This document shows, piece after piece, positions 7,887 to 16,236 of a stretch of 64,000 bases of DNA. The position numbers and the translations under genes were made by a program. Source of the stretch: Gemmatimonadaceae bacterium. Its GTDB lineage: Bacteria > Gemmatimonadota > Gemmatimonadetes > Gemmatimonadales > Gemmatimonadaceae. The stretch's first letter is position 1. Each line of letters begins with the position of its first letter. The DNA lies in NCBI GenBank assembly GCA_025362035.1, contig JANYIN010000120.1, positions 48,147 through 112,146 of the forward strand, in the 5' to 3' direction. Under the pieces are notes generated by a model. That model worked only from the letters and a program-made list of their open reading frames with translations, searched no databases and was not told the origin of the DNA.

Positions 7887-8753
7887 GTGTCCGTCGCGTT
7901 CGTCACATCGCACTTCTTGTCGGATCTCACGGCAGACGACAGGCTGGCCGTAGCCGCCCTGGCGAAACGGGGCGTTCGTGTGGTCCCGACTGTCTGGAAC
8001 GATGCGTCGGTCGACTGGCCGACATTCGACGCGATCGTGGTGCGATCGACATGGGACTACCACAGGCGCTCCCAGGAATTCCGAGGGTGGATCGAGCGAC
8101 TTGCGGCTTCGGGCGCCCGTGTGTGGAATCCCGCCTCCGTACTGCGATGGAACATGCAGAAGACGTACTTGCAGGCAATGGAGCGGGAAGGCGTTCCCAT
8201 CGTGCCGACCGCATGGCTGCGACAAGGGTCGGCGGTCACGCTCGGGCGCGTGCTCGACGAACGAGATTGGCGAGAGGTCGTCATCAAGCCGGCGATCTCC
8301 GCCACTGCGTTCCGCACGTGGCGCGTGTCGGCGTCAGAGGCGTCGGAAGCGCACGAACGGCTGATGGAGCTTCTCGACGCCGGGGATGTCATGGTGCAGC
8401 CCTTCATACGGGAGATTCAGTCGGAGGGCGAGTGGTCGATGATCTTCTTTTCTGGCACCTTCAGCCATGCCGTACGCAAGCGTCCGCACGACAGTGACTT
8501 CCGTGTCCAAGCGGAGTTTGGTGGCACGGAGGCGGCGGAAACACCCAGCTCCGAGGTTCTCGCCGCGGCCACTCGGGTGTTGGCTACCGTGCGTGAGCCA
8601 TGGCTGTATGCGCGCGTGGACGGGGTGGAAACGGAACGGGGATTCGTACTTTGCGAGCTCGAAATGCTGGAACCCACCCTCTATCTCGGCGCCAATACGG
8701 AAGCGCCAGCGCGGTTCGCCGATGCGATCGTGCGCATTGCGACGAGCGCCTGA
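7887..8753 (+). CDS. ATP-grasp superfamily ligase (RimK/glutathione synthetase-like)
   Basis: 288 residues from the GTG at 7887; a TTG at 7854 would add 11 residues that do not look like the family N-terminus. The N-terminal Rossmann-like part has DAIVVRSTWDYH and is followed by the ATP-grasp fold: the ATP-binding lysine segment VVIKPAISA, the lid region MVQPFIREI and the metal-binding segment ARVDGVE...CELEMLEPTLYL. The family ligates a carboxylate to an amine or thiol with ATP. The substrate is not predictable. The gene stands alone, divergent from the sigma operon. Confidence 0.8.
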   Translation: MSVAFVTSHFLSDLTADDRLAVAALAKRGVRVVPTVWNDASVDWPTFDAIVVRSTWDYHRRSQEFRGWIERLAASGARVWNPASVLRWNMQKTYLQAMEREGVPIVPTAWLRQGSAVTLGRVLDERDWREVVIKPAISATAFRTWRVSASEASEAHERLMELLDAGDVMVQPFIREIQSEGEWSMIFFSGTFSHAVRKRPHDSDFRVQAEFGGTEAAETPSSEVLAAATRVLATVREPWLYARVDGVETERGFVLCELEMLEPTLYLGANTEAPARFADAIVRIATSA

Positions 8754-8817
8754 GTTTTTCTGTGGTCCCAGACCTCAGCGCCTGACACGCTGCTCCGACC
8801 AATCGAAACGCCGGGCT

Positions 8818-8833
8818 TGTGACCCCAATCACC
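8818..8833 (+). promoter_or_regulatory. CRP-type operator upstream of the exported esterase
   Basis: The sequence TGTGA-CCCCAA-TCACC differs from TGTGA-N6-TCACA at one base. Its centre (8825.5) lies 61.5 bp upstream of the start predicted from the TACAAT at 8875-8880, the classical class I CRP position. A CRP-type regulator with an SRETVSR recognition helix is encoded in this window at 46307-46987. Confidence 0.5.
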
Positions 8834-8874
8834 AATCGGATCTTCCGCTCGCGGAACCGCCCATCGATGCGGTG

Positions 8875-8880
8875 TACAAT
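8875..8880 (+). promoter_or_regulatory. -10 element (TACAAT) of the esterase promoter
   Basis: TACAAT matches the sigma-70 -10 consensus at 5 of 6 positions. No good -35 hexamer lies 16-18 bp upstream, consistent with dependence on an activator bound at 8818-8833. The predicted transcript start is near 8887. Confidence 0.45.
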
Positions 8881-8939
8881 CTGTGCTTCCGCGCTGGCTC
8901 CGAGACGTGTATTTTCGCAAGCAACCTTATGCCGTCGGC

Positions 8940-10157
8940 GTGCACACGTCGAATTTGAGGAGAGCGCTTCGACTCCGCTCTCAGGGGGGATCTATCATCC
9001 GCAAACACCACGACCTGCTCTCGCGCCGCGAAGCCATCGCGGCCATGGGGGCGCTTGCCTGCGTCAAGATGCTCGATTCGTGTGGAGGCTCGCCCACGGC
9101 GGCCGGCATTCCGATCCCTCCGCCAATCGACACGACGCCAACGGCCAAGTACGCCGTCACGGGGGACTGGATTCCGCCCGTCTTCCTTACCGAGACGGTG
9201 TCCGGTCGGTCGCTGCCCTATCAGCTTTTCATTCCCAAGGGAGCAACTCCAAGTGTCGCGCTCCCGCTGGTGATGCACGTCAACGGCCACGGCCAGCGCG
9301 GCGCGTCAGGAAGTGGATTTAATGATCCAGCCATTCTCATCGCCGCTGGAGCGGGGCTGGCATCGGTAATCAACGGCAACAAGCTATCCGTTCCGCAGGC
9401 GTTCTACCTTTTTCCAATGCAAGCCGGCGGCCCGGATCCGGCGGGCGAGCGCTATGCGCGCAACTTCTACAGTCAAGCAGTCGCCGATGTCCTCGCCAAG
9501 TACAACATCGACCGTTCGAGAATGCACCTGTCCGGCTATTCAGCGGGCGCGGTGAGCATCTATAGCTATGCGTATCGGTTCCCGAAGATCTTCGCGTCGC
9601 TCACGCTTTGGGATGGCCTCCCTAGTGCGTGGACCCTGACGAACGAGATGGATGTGCCGTCCAATCCGGGCAGTCTAGGAGGGACGTCGGACCTGCTGTC
9701 ACCGGCGACGTACCCCTGCACCAACAACCAGGATCAAAGAAATACGCCGGCCGCTCGTGCCGAGTGGGCGCGCGTGGTGGGGGACATTCCCCTGAACTAC
9801 CAGCACGGTGCTCTCGACGCACACAGCTTCAATCCCGGACCGATTCCAACAGGCTCAGGTCACCCGACTTCTCAGGAGATCAACGACTTCGTCGTTCGCG
9901 GGAATGATCCACTTACGATGCCCAACCTCAATACCGGCACGCCTTCGTGGTTCTCGACGTTCGCGGCAAATGGCCAGACGGCACCGACGACAGTAGCTGC
10001 CGCGACCAACCCCTCTCCGAGCTACAGCCCCACGCTCAAGCACGTGTACGTGCCGTATGGTTCGTATGATCATGGGGCGCTCAACACGAGTGCGTTCGCG
10101 TTGAACAATCCGTGGTGGAATTGGTGGCAGGCGAGAGTCCGCTCTGACTACGCGTGA
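8940..10157 (+). CDS. exported alpha/beta-hydrolase (esterase / PHB-depolymerase-like)
   Basis: About 405 residues from the GTG at 8940; the start is uncertain. A Tat-like signal (LSRREAIAAMGALACVKML) lies inside, and an AGGGGGG directly precedes ATC-ATC codons at 8994, which would put the twin arginines about 9 residues from the N-terminus. The catalytic core has an esterase nucleophile elbow (SGYSAG) after a PLPLVMHVNGHGQ segment, as in LpqC/PHB-depolymerase-type esterases. A late Asp/His-rich part (YGSYDHGALN) may hold the remaining triad residues. Likely a periplasmic or secreted ester hydrolase. A CRP-type site and TACAAT box precede it. A stem-loop follows the stop. Confidence 0.75.
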   Translation: MHTSNLRRALRLRSQGGSIIRKHHDLLSRREAIAAMGALACVKMLDSCGGSPTAAGIPIPPPIDTTPTAKYAVTGDWIPPVFLTETVSGRSLPYQLFIPKGATPSVALPLVMHVNGHGQRGASGSGFNDPAILIAAGAGLASVINGNKLSVPQAFYLFPMQAGGPDPAGERYARNFYSQAVADVLAKYNIDRSRMHLSGYSAGAVSIYSYAYRFPKIFASLTLWDGLPSAWTLTNEMDVPSNPGSLGGTSDLLSPATYPCTNNQDQRNTPAARAEWARVVGDIPLNYQHGALDAHSFNPGPIPTGSGHPTSQEINDFVVRGNDPLTMPNLNTGTPSWFSTFAANGQTAPTTVAAATNPSPSYSPTLKHVYVPYGSYDHGALNTSAFALNNPWWNWWQARVRSDYA

Positions 10158-10176
10158 GGGTGCGCTAGCGACGGCA

Positions 10177-10198
10177 GAGGCGCGTAGAGCCGCGCCTC
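10177..10198. terminator. stem-loop between convergent genes
   Basis: GAGGCGCG (10177-10184), a 6-nt loop, and the exact complement CGCGCCTC (10191-10198) form an 8-bp GC-rich hairpin exactly filling the gap between the esterase and the Ada-AlkA gene. No T-run follows on either strand, so it may act as a bidirectional, not strictly intrinsic, terminator. Confidence 0.55.
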
Positions 10199-11764
10199 TC
10201 AGCGGTCCATAGCCAGGAAGTGCAGTGCGCCGTACGCCCTCCACGGCCGCCATCGATCGGCACGGGGCGCCAATGCACGTGATGCCGGTGTACGCAACGC
10301 GCGCCGCAGGGAGGGATCCGAATCGGGCCATGCATCCGGCCAGCTGAGTGCGCGCATCACGATGAGTGTCGCAAGGCCGTGACTGACGCCGGCACCCTCA
10401 GTGAGCAGGTTGCGTGTGGCTATGAGGTCGCTTCCGGGATCCAGACGCAGCGTCTGTTCGGCAACGAGTCGCGCGACCGAAACGATCGCTTCAGATCGTG
10501 AAGGAGCAACGCCAAGTTCGTGCAGGGCGGCTCTGCCGGCGCCGACCACCCGCGCAGCGCTCGGGGCGAGACGCGACAGCGCCGAAAATCCCGTGTCGAT
10601 CGGTTCGCCCAAGGCGTCCACCACGCGGCGCATGGCTTCTCGAGCCGACGAGCTGGCTGAAAAGCGGCCCCCTACCAGAAGGCGCAAGGCAACGTCGAAT
10701 CCATCGACAGCGCCTGGAATACGGAAGCCAGGCCGTTCAGCGACCAGCTCGGTCAGACCACCGTGCGTCAAATTCGCATCGATCACGTTCGGGTCCGCGT
10801 CCAGGTCGAACAGACGACGGAGTCGCGCGAGCAGCGGCATCAAGACCGGGACGAGCGATGTCGAAAGGTCGACGTTCAGATAGGACTGCTTCGACCAGTT
10901 CGCCACGCGCCGAGGTCGCGTGAGGGACTCCCGCGCGCCTGGAAAGTCTACCTCGACTCGTCTCTGAGGCGTCGTCAGTTCCCGCGCGTCGTCGACGAAC
11001 ACCACTCCTTGGTGTGCGCCGACGCACATCGTGCGACAGTAGCGTCTGCCATTCACGGTCTCCATACCTGGGATCGCGTCATGCGCCAGAAAGGCGAGCA
11101 TGGTGTCCCACGCCAGCGGAGCACGATACGAGAGCGTGAGGCGCAAACGATCATCCGAAGCCATGTCCGACCGGCCAGGCTGGCGGGCGTCGGGCCGGCG
11201 GAGCGCGCGCGGCGGGATGCGATATTGACTTCGAAAGACGGCATTGAATCGGCGTAGACTCCTGAAGCCGCTGGCGAAGGCCACCTGTGTGACTGGCAGA
11301 ACCGTATCGAGAAGGAGACGCCTCGCCAGGAGCAACCGATGTGTCTGCGCCAGCTGCAACGGAGAGACGCCGAGCTCCCGCTCGAGCGCGCGACGCAGGT
11401 GCCGCGCGCTGACGCCAAGTTCCCGGGCCAGGTCCGTCACCCCGTGTTCGTTCAGCGCACCGGCCTCGATTCGATACGCGGCGGTGTGCGCGAGACGCGA
11501 GACGGAATCGATCAACGCACGTCCGGGGGCGAGCTCGGGCCGGCAGCGAAGACAAGGACGAAAGCCCGCGCGCTCCGCCGCAGCGGCGGATCCGAAGAAG
11601 CGCCGATTGTCGGGATACGAGATGCGCGCGGGACACACGGGCCGGCAATAGATGCGTGTCGTGGTGATACCGACAAAGAAGATGCCGTCGAAGCGAGCAT
11701 CTCGCGCATCACAAGCTCGTGCGTAAGCGGCCGCATGACGCGACGGTGAGGGAGCGATCGACAT
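10199..11764 (-). CDS. alkA: Ada-AlkA fusion: methyl-phosphotriester-responsive activator with DNA-3-methyladenine glycosylase II domain
   Basis: 521 residues from the ATG at 11764. Domain 1 is the Ada N-terminal zinc domain with Cys40, Cys44, Cys71 and Cys74 (RIYCRPVC and FRPCLRC); Cys40 corresponds to the methyl-accepting cysteine. Next comes an AraC-type double helix-turn-helix (about residues 100-185), then an AlkA N-terminal domain and the HhH-GPD glycosylase domain. The catalytic Asp is expected in DSDPSLRRAL. The usual hairpin PGIGPWTA reads GAGVSHGLA, a divergence from the family. It should repair alkylated bases and sense methylated phosphate backbone. A 15-bp inverted repeat lies in the shared upstream region. 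Confidence 0.9.
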   Translation of the reverse strand: MSIAPSPSRHAAAYARACDARDARFDGIFFVGITTTRIYCRPVCPARISYPDNRRFFGSAAAAERAGFRPCLRCRPELAPGRALIDSVSRLAHTAAYRIEAGALNEHGVTDLARELGVSARHLRRALERELGVSPLQLAQTHRLLLARRLLLDTVLPVTQVAFASGFRSLRRFNAVFRSQYRIPPRALRRPDARQPGRSDMASDDRLRLTLSYRAPLAWDTMLAFLAHDAIPGMETVNGRRYCRTMCVGAHQGVVFVDDARELTTPQRRVEVDFPGARESLTRPRRVANWSKQSYLNVDLSTSLVPVLMPLLARLRRLFDLDADPNVIDANLTHGGLTELVAERPGFRIPGAVDGFDVALRLLVGGRFSASSSAREAMRRVVDALGEPIDTGFSALSRLAPSAARVVGAGRAALHELGVAPSRSEAIVSVARLVAEQTLRLDPGSDLIATRNLLTEGAGVSHGLATLIVMRALSWPDAWPDSDPSLRRALRTPASRALAPRADRWRPWRAYGALHFLAMDR

Positions 11765-11849
11765 GGACACGGTTCGAATATACGGCTGGAGCAGTTCGCG
11801 ACATGCCGGAAACGGACATCGAAACTCCATGGCGATCGGCGTCGCGCTG

Positions 11850-11915
11850 TTTACAGGTCCGGAACCGGCGCGCGTGCGAGTATTCGCAGCTCTACCGTGT
11901 GTTCCGACCTGTAAA
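11850..11915. repeat. long inverted repeat just upstream of the TPR lipoprotein start
   Basis: TTTACAGGTC-C-GGAAC (11850-11865) pairs with GTTCC-GACCTGTAAA (11901-11915): 10 plus 5 complementary bases with a single bulged C and about 35 nt between the arms. The right arm ends directly before the purine-rich Shine-Dalgarno (GAGAGGAGAAG) of the gene at 11929. It may be an operator for the divergent Ada-AlkA gene, or a leader hairpin controlling the lipoprotein. Confidence 0.6.
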
Positions 11916-11928
11916 GAGAGGAGAAGCC

Positions 11929-13410
11929 ATGCGTCGAACTGCAATTGCCTGGTATCTGGCCGCGAGCCTCGGTGCTTGCTATGTGGGTCCGCAGGGCGCA
12001 CCAGCGGTCAGCTATTCCGCTCCCACGGCGGACCAGAACCTCAAGGTGCCCATTACGACGCGATCGGAGGAAGCGCGTTCGCTCTATCTAAGAGGACGCG
12101 CCCTGACGGAGCAGCTTCGGGCGCACGAAGGTCACGCGCTGTTCCAGCAGGCGATCGCCGAGGATCCTACGTTTGCCCTGGCCGAATACAGCCTTGCCGC
12201 GACGGCGCCGAACAGAAGAGAGTTCTTTCAGCATCTGCTCGCGGCCGTTGGACTCGTGGACCAGGCATCGCGCGGGGAGCGACTGTTGATTCTGTCTCTA
12301 CAGGCGGGCGCCAATGCGGACCCGACGCGCGCCCGGCAGTACGCGGAGTCACTATCCGCCGCGTATCCGCAGGACGAGCGGGCCCATTGGCTGCTCGGCA
12401 ACGCCTACTTCGCACGGCAGCAGTACGACAGAGCCATCAGCGAGTATCGGCGCGCGATCAAGATCAATCCACACTACTCCCCTGCGTTCAACTCGCTCGG
12501 GTACGCGTACAGACCAAGCGGCCGCACAGCGGAGGCCGAAAAGGCGTTCCTGGACTACATCGCGCTCGTGCCCAACGACCCGAACCCATACGACTCGTAC
12601 GCCGAGCTTCTCATGAAGGTCGGGCGGTTTCACGCGTCGATCCTGGAGTACCAGAAGGCGCTAGAGATCGACCCCCACTTTGGCGGCTCGTACGTGGGAA
12701 TTGCGTCGAACTACATGTTTTCGGGCCGGCCCGACTCGGCCATCGCAGAAGCGAGGCGATACTACAATGGCGCGCGCGACGATGGGGAGCGGCGTACCGC
12801 GCTGTTCAGCGAAGCGTTGACGTACGTAAACGAGGGTGCAACGGACCAGGCGTTACTGACCATGGATCGTTCCTACGGCATCGCCCGTGCCCTCGGCGAC
12901 ACGGCCAGCATGTCTGCAGACTTGGTGGCAGCGGCGGACATTCTTCTCGACGCCGGACGGGTAGACGCGGCGCAGGCGCGGTACCAGTTGGCGCGCGATC
13001 TCGTCGCCGCGTCGAGCTTGTCGGCGGACGTCAGGCAGGACAACGACCTCGCCGCGCACTACAACGCGGCACGTGTTGCGATCGCGGCGCACGATTCGGT
13101 CAAGGCAAGAATGGAAGCGACCATTTATCTGACGGGGGCGGAGGCAAGAGGCAATGATGTGCGTGTTCGCCAGGCCCATGAGTTGAATGGTCTTCTGTTC
13201 CTCGAACAGAAGCGCTTCGACGGGAGTCTGCACGAGCTCGGGCAGGCGGATCAGCAGAACCCCGCGGTGCTCGATGCAATGGCCCGGGCGTATCGAGGCA
13301 AGGGCGACATCGCGAGGGCCGACGACCTGGCATCGCGTGCCCTCAACATGTACACGCTGCCAGCACTGCCGTATGCCTTCCTCCGTGCGAGAGCAAAGCA
13401 CGTGCTGTGA
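11929..13410 (+). CDS. TPR-repeat lipoprotein
   Basis: 493 residues from the ATG at 11929, chosen because GAGAGGAGAAG precedes it and the product begins with a lipoprotein signal (lipobox LGAC, Cys17). The mature protein consists of tetratricopeptide repeats, for example LLGNAYFARQQYDRAISEYR and YVGIASNYMFSGRPDSAIAE. The pattern resembles the TPR half of TolB-N/TPR regulators but without a kinase or DNA-binding module. Likely an outer-membrane-tethered scaffold. It is followed 121 nt later by comM on the same strand. Function unknown beyond protein binding. Confidence 0.85.
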   Translation: MRRTAIAWYLAASLGACYVGPQGAPAVSYSAPTADQNLKVPITTRSEEARSLYLRGRALTEQLRAHEGHALFQQAIAEDPTFALAEYSLAATAPNRREFFQHLLAAVGLVDQASRGERLLILSLQAGANADPTRARQYAESLSAAYPQDERAHWLLGNAYFARQQYDRAISEYRRAIKINPHYSPAFNSLGYAYRPSGRTAEAEKAFLDYIALVPNDPNPYDSYAELLMKVGRFHASILEYQKALEIDPHFGGSYVGIASNYMFSGRPDSAIAEARRYYNGARDDGERRTALFSEALTYVNEGATDQALLTMDRSYGIARALGDTASMSADLVAAADILLDAGRVDAAQARYQLARDLVAASSLSADVRQDNDLAAHYNAARVAIAAHDSVKARMEATIYLTGAEARGNDVRVRQAHELNGLLFLEQKRFDGSLHELGQADQQNPAVLDAMARAYRGKGDIARADDLASRALNMYTLPALPYAFLRARAKHVL

Positions 13411-13531
13411 GAGAGCCAGGAGCAGGGAATATGTGCACGTTTCTCGCGAGGAAGGTGCGATGCGCTCGTCCGATCCGTCACACAGGCGGAATGATGCCGA
13501 TGCGCACGCTTACGGTTGTAACTTGGCGGTC

Positions 13532-15058
13532 ATGCTTGCCGCCATTCGCTCCGCCGCGGTCCTGGGAATCGACGCATACAATGTCACCGTCGAGGTGGAC
13601 GTCGCCCTTGGGTTGCCGCAGTGGGTCATTGTGGGATTGCCCGCCAGCGCGGTCAAGGAAAGCAGAGAGCGTGTCAGTGCGGCGTTGATCAACGCGGGGT
13701 TCACCGTGCCGTCCCGGCGGATCACGGTGAATCTCGCGCCCGCGGATGTGCGGAAAGAAGGCACGGCATTCGATCTCCCCATCGCGCTTGGCGTGCTTGT
13801 GGGGACCGGCGTCGTAGATGCCGCCGCGGTCGAGCGATGCGTGGTCGTCGGAGAGCTCGGTCTCGACGCGTCCATCCGGCCGGTACGCGGAGCACTCTCA
13901 ATAGCTCGCAAGCTCGCCGCGACGGCGGCGAAGAATTCATGGACGCTCGTGCTGCCACCGGCGAATGTTCCGGAGGCCTCGCTGGTGCGTGGTCTCGCAC
14001 TCGCCGCACCATCATCGCTCGGCGAGCTGGTCTCGTGGCTGCGCGTTGGAAAGTGTCCCGTGCCAGTTTCAGAACCCGGTGTGCTCCCGCCGCTGGATCT
14101 CCTGGACCTGGCCGACGTGGCTGGACAGGAAGGCGCCAAGCGCGCCCTGGCCATCGCTGCGGCGGGTTCGCATGGGTTGCTGTTGGTCGGGCCGCCTGGC
14201 GCGGGAAAGACGATGCTGGCGCGCCGGCTGCCAACCATACTGCCCGCCCTCACGAATGCCGAGGCACTCGAGGTGACGGCAATACATTCCGTCGCCGGCA
14301 TGCTCGACGCCGCGGCCGGAGCGGTGACGCGGCGACCGTTCCGGGCTCCGCATCACTCCATCTCCACTGCCGGTCTCGTGGGTGGAGGATCATCGCCGCG
14401 GCCCGGCGAGGTAAGTCTCGCCCACAATGGCGTCCTGTTTCTGGACGAGTTGCTCGAGTTTCCGCGCTCCGTGCTCGAGGCACTACGGCAACCCATGGAG
14501 GACGGCTCCGTTACGATCTCGCGAGCACACGCATCGTTGAAATTCCCCGCGCGATTCGCACTCACCGCGGCGATGAATCCGTGTTTGTGCGGGTTTCTCG
14601 GGGACCCATCTCGAGTGTGCGTCTGTGCCGCCGCCGAGGTTGTAAAATATCGAGCGCGCCTTTCGGGCCCACTCGCTGACCGCATCGATCTCCATGTCCA
14701 GGTGCCACCCATCGCGCTCGAGAGACTGTCGACGACGGACGGCGGCGAACCGTCGTCATCGGTCCGAGTCTGCGTTGAACAGGCCCGTACGCGACAGCGT
14801 GTGCGCTATAAGAACGAGCGCGAGTGTAATGCGCGGGCGCCTGGACGATGGCTGGAACGGCATGGATGCCTCGAGCCCGACGCGCGATCGTTGCTTACAA
14901 TAGCGGGCGAGAGGCTCCATCTCTCAGCGCGCGCATTTCATCGCGTGTTGCGCGTCGCCCGAACGATCGCCGATCTCGCTGAGAGCGACGTTGTTGCTTC
15001 CGTTCACGTTGGCGAAGCACTCGGATATCGGCCGCGCGCTGTGTTGGCGGGCGAATGA
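13532..15058 (+). CDS. comM: YifB/ComM family magnesium-chelatase-like AAA+ ATPase
   Basis: 508 residues, the usual length for the family. The N-terminal ChlI-like domain (residues 1-170, with ESRERVSAALINAGF and ITVNLAPADVRKEG) precedes the AAA+ core with Walker A GPPGAGKT near residue 220 and Walker B LFLDEL. A C-terminal Mg-chelatase domain ends the protein. In naturally transformable bacteria ComM is a hexameric helicase that extends branch migration of incoming DNA during recombination. The cysteine cluster NPCLCGFLGDPSRVCVC is typical of the family. The start at ATG 13532 matches family N-termini (MLAAIRSAAV). Confidence 0.93.
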   Translation: MLAAIRSAAVLGIDAYNVTVEVDVALGLPQWVIVGLPASAVKESRERVSAALINAGFTVPSRRITVNLAPADVRKEGTAFDLPIALGVLVGTGVVDAAAVERCVVVGELGLDASIRPVRGALSIARKLAATAAKNSWTLVLPPANVPEASLVRGLALAAPSSLGELVSWLRVGKCPVPVSEPGVLPPLDLLDLADVAGQEGAKRALAIAAAGSHGLLLVGPPGAGKTMLARRLPTILPALTNAEALEVTAIHSVAGMLDAAAGAVTRRPFRAPHHSISTAGLVGGGSSPRPGEVSLAHNGVLFLDELLEFPRSVLEALRQPMEDGSVTISRAHASLKFPARFALTAAMNPCLCGFLGDPSRVCVCAAAEVVKYRARLSGPLADRIDLHVQVPPIALERLSTTDGGEPSSSVRVCVEQARTRQRVRYKNERECNARAPGRWLERHGCLEPDARSLLTIAGERLHLSARAFHRVLRVARTIADLAESDVVASVHVGEALGYRPRAVLAGE

Positions 15059-15113
15059 CAGCGAGAAATCTTGCGACATTTCAGATGGCACACAGCCGTC
15101 TCGCCGCCACATG

Positions 15114-15127
15114 TAGCACGCGTGCTA
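15114..15127. repeat. 14-bp perfect palindrome TAGCACGCGTGCTA
   Basis: Perfect palindrome in the 198-nt gap between the convergent comM and barrel-protein genes. The gap holds no convincing gene. An ORF at 15071-15352 on the plus strand reads through it but overlaps the end of the barrel-protein gene. Possible terminator stem or protein-binding site. Confidence 0.4.
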
Positions 15128-15256
15128 TCGCTCTGGACAGCCTGCCGGGAGGCCGACTTCGCCGCGAGGATCCTGCGCCGCTACGAACTTCTGGATACGG
15201 ATGGAGCTCCGCGTTCAGCGAAACGCGCGACAGGCGATGGCGTTCGCGTGGCGTCG

Positions 15257-15985
15257 TTAACGCCCGCCGATGCCGATGACGAGACGCAGGAACGGGCCGG
15301 TCGCCGACACATCCGGCCCCCCGTCCACCCTTTGCGAGGCTCGGGTCCATGACGTGCGGTTCGGTGCGAACATGTATCCGGCGCGCACACCGAACACGAT
15401 GCCGAAGTCGTCGCGTCTGTCCCGAAGGATGAGATAGTCGCTGCCTGCCCCGAAGGAAAGAAGAAGGTGGTCGCCGCTGAGGCTGCTCTCGAAGCCGGGA
15501 GTGGAGGCCACATCGGCGAAGTTAGGCTGCGCGCCGCCAACGCCTCCGCTTCGGTCTCGCAACGTCACATTGACTCGCCCAAACCCCGCCCCCAGCGTGG
15601 GGAACACAGCTATTCGCCCGGTAGATACCACCGCGTATGACGCGGTGAGTAGTACCTGGACGGAGTACATGGCATCCGTGCGCCCACTGTTCAGTCCTTC
15701 CTCTCCGAAGGTCGTTTCCCCCGCATCGAAGCCGATCATCGTCCGGTCGATGGAGAAGTATCCAGTCGCGCCGTAGCTAATGCCTTCGTTCGAAAGCCCG
15801 GCCAGGTGTGCATTGGTCAGAATTGCGTTCAGCGGGTCAACGGACGTCGTGCTGGCACCAGTCGTGAGCGCGATCGTATGAAACGGCAGGTCGCGTCCGA
15901 GTTCGTGGACCTGTGCGTGCGCGGCACTGCCGCTCAGTGCGAGGGCGGCAAAGGCGCAGGCGCGATATCGAAAGGTGTGACTCAC
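15257..15985 (-). CDS. predicted outer-membrane beta-barrel-like protein
   Basis: 242 residues from a GTG at 15985 with GGGAG about 6 nt upstream. Signal peptide 1 to about 24 (GSAAHA/Q). The rest has alternating hydrophobic/polar strands rich in Gly, Thr and aromatics (VQVLLTASYAVV, TLGAGFGRVNVTL, IVFGVRAGYMF) and ends LRLVIGIGGR, resembling a small porin or OmpA-like barrel. No catalytic motif. It is convergent with comM and divergent from the TolB-N/TPR gene. Family not identified. Confidence 0.7.
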   Translation of the reverse strand: MSHTFRYRACAFAALALSGSAAHAQVHELGRDLPFHTIALTTGASTTSVDPLNAILTNAHLAGLSNEGISYGATGYFSIDRTMIGFDAGETTFGEEGLNSGRTDAMYSVQVLLTASYAVVSTGRIAVFPTLGAGFGRVNVTLRDRSGGVGGAQPNFADVASTPGFESSLSGDHLLLSFGAGSDYLILRDRRDDFGIVFGVRAGYMFAPNRTSWTRASQRVDGGPDVSATGPFLRLVIGIGGR

Positions 15986-15995
15986 GAAGGCTCCC

Positions 15996-16005
15996 ACAGA
16001 TCTGT
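15996..16005. repeat. 10-bp palindrome ACAGATCTGT upstream of the barrel-protein gene
   Basis: A perfect palindrome 11 nt upstream of the GTG start at 15985 on the minus strand, in the 251-nt divergent intergenic region. It overlaps the region where a leader or operator would lie. No other strong signal is seen in this gap except a short GC hairpin near 16045-16070. Confidence 0.3.
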
Positions 16006-16236
16006 CGGCTGGCTGACACCAGATAGTATCGGTCGGACAGCGCTCCGGAAGTTCCCGGGAGCGTTTCACCAGGCCGCACATGACGACCAGATGCCGAAGC
16101 CGGGCAACGATCCGGACTCGGGCGATCGGACACGCCGGAAGGGCGCTAGGGCGGGAAGCGCGGGTAGCCGGTGGGGTGTGTGCGCCTAGACGGCGTCGTA
16201 CTGACTTCAACGCTATTCGGCGGATATGTTTTCGGC

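Noticed and set aside
15071..15352. Plus-strand ORF between comM and the barrel-protein gene
   Set aside because: It overlaps the 3' end of the barrel-protein gene by about 95 nt, starts at TTG without a ribosome binding site, and has no recognisable features.
15977..15990. TGTGACTCACG near the barrel-protein start as a CRP site
   Set aside because: The half-sites are one base apart instead of six, and it lies inside the coding start.
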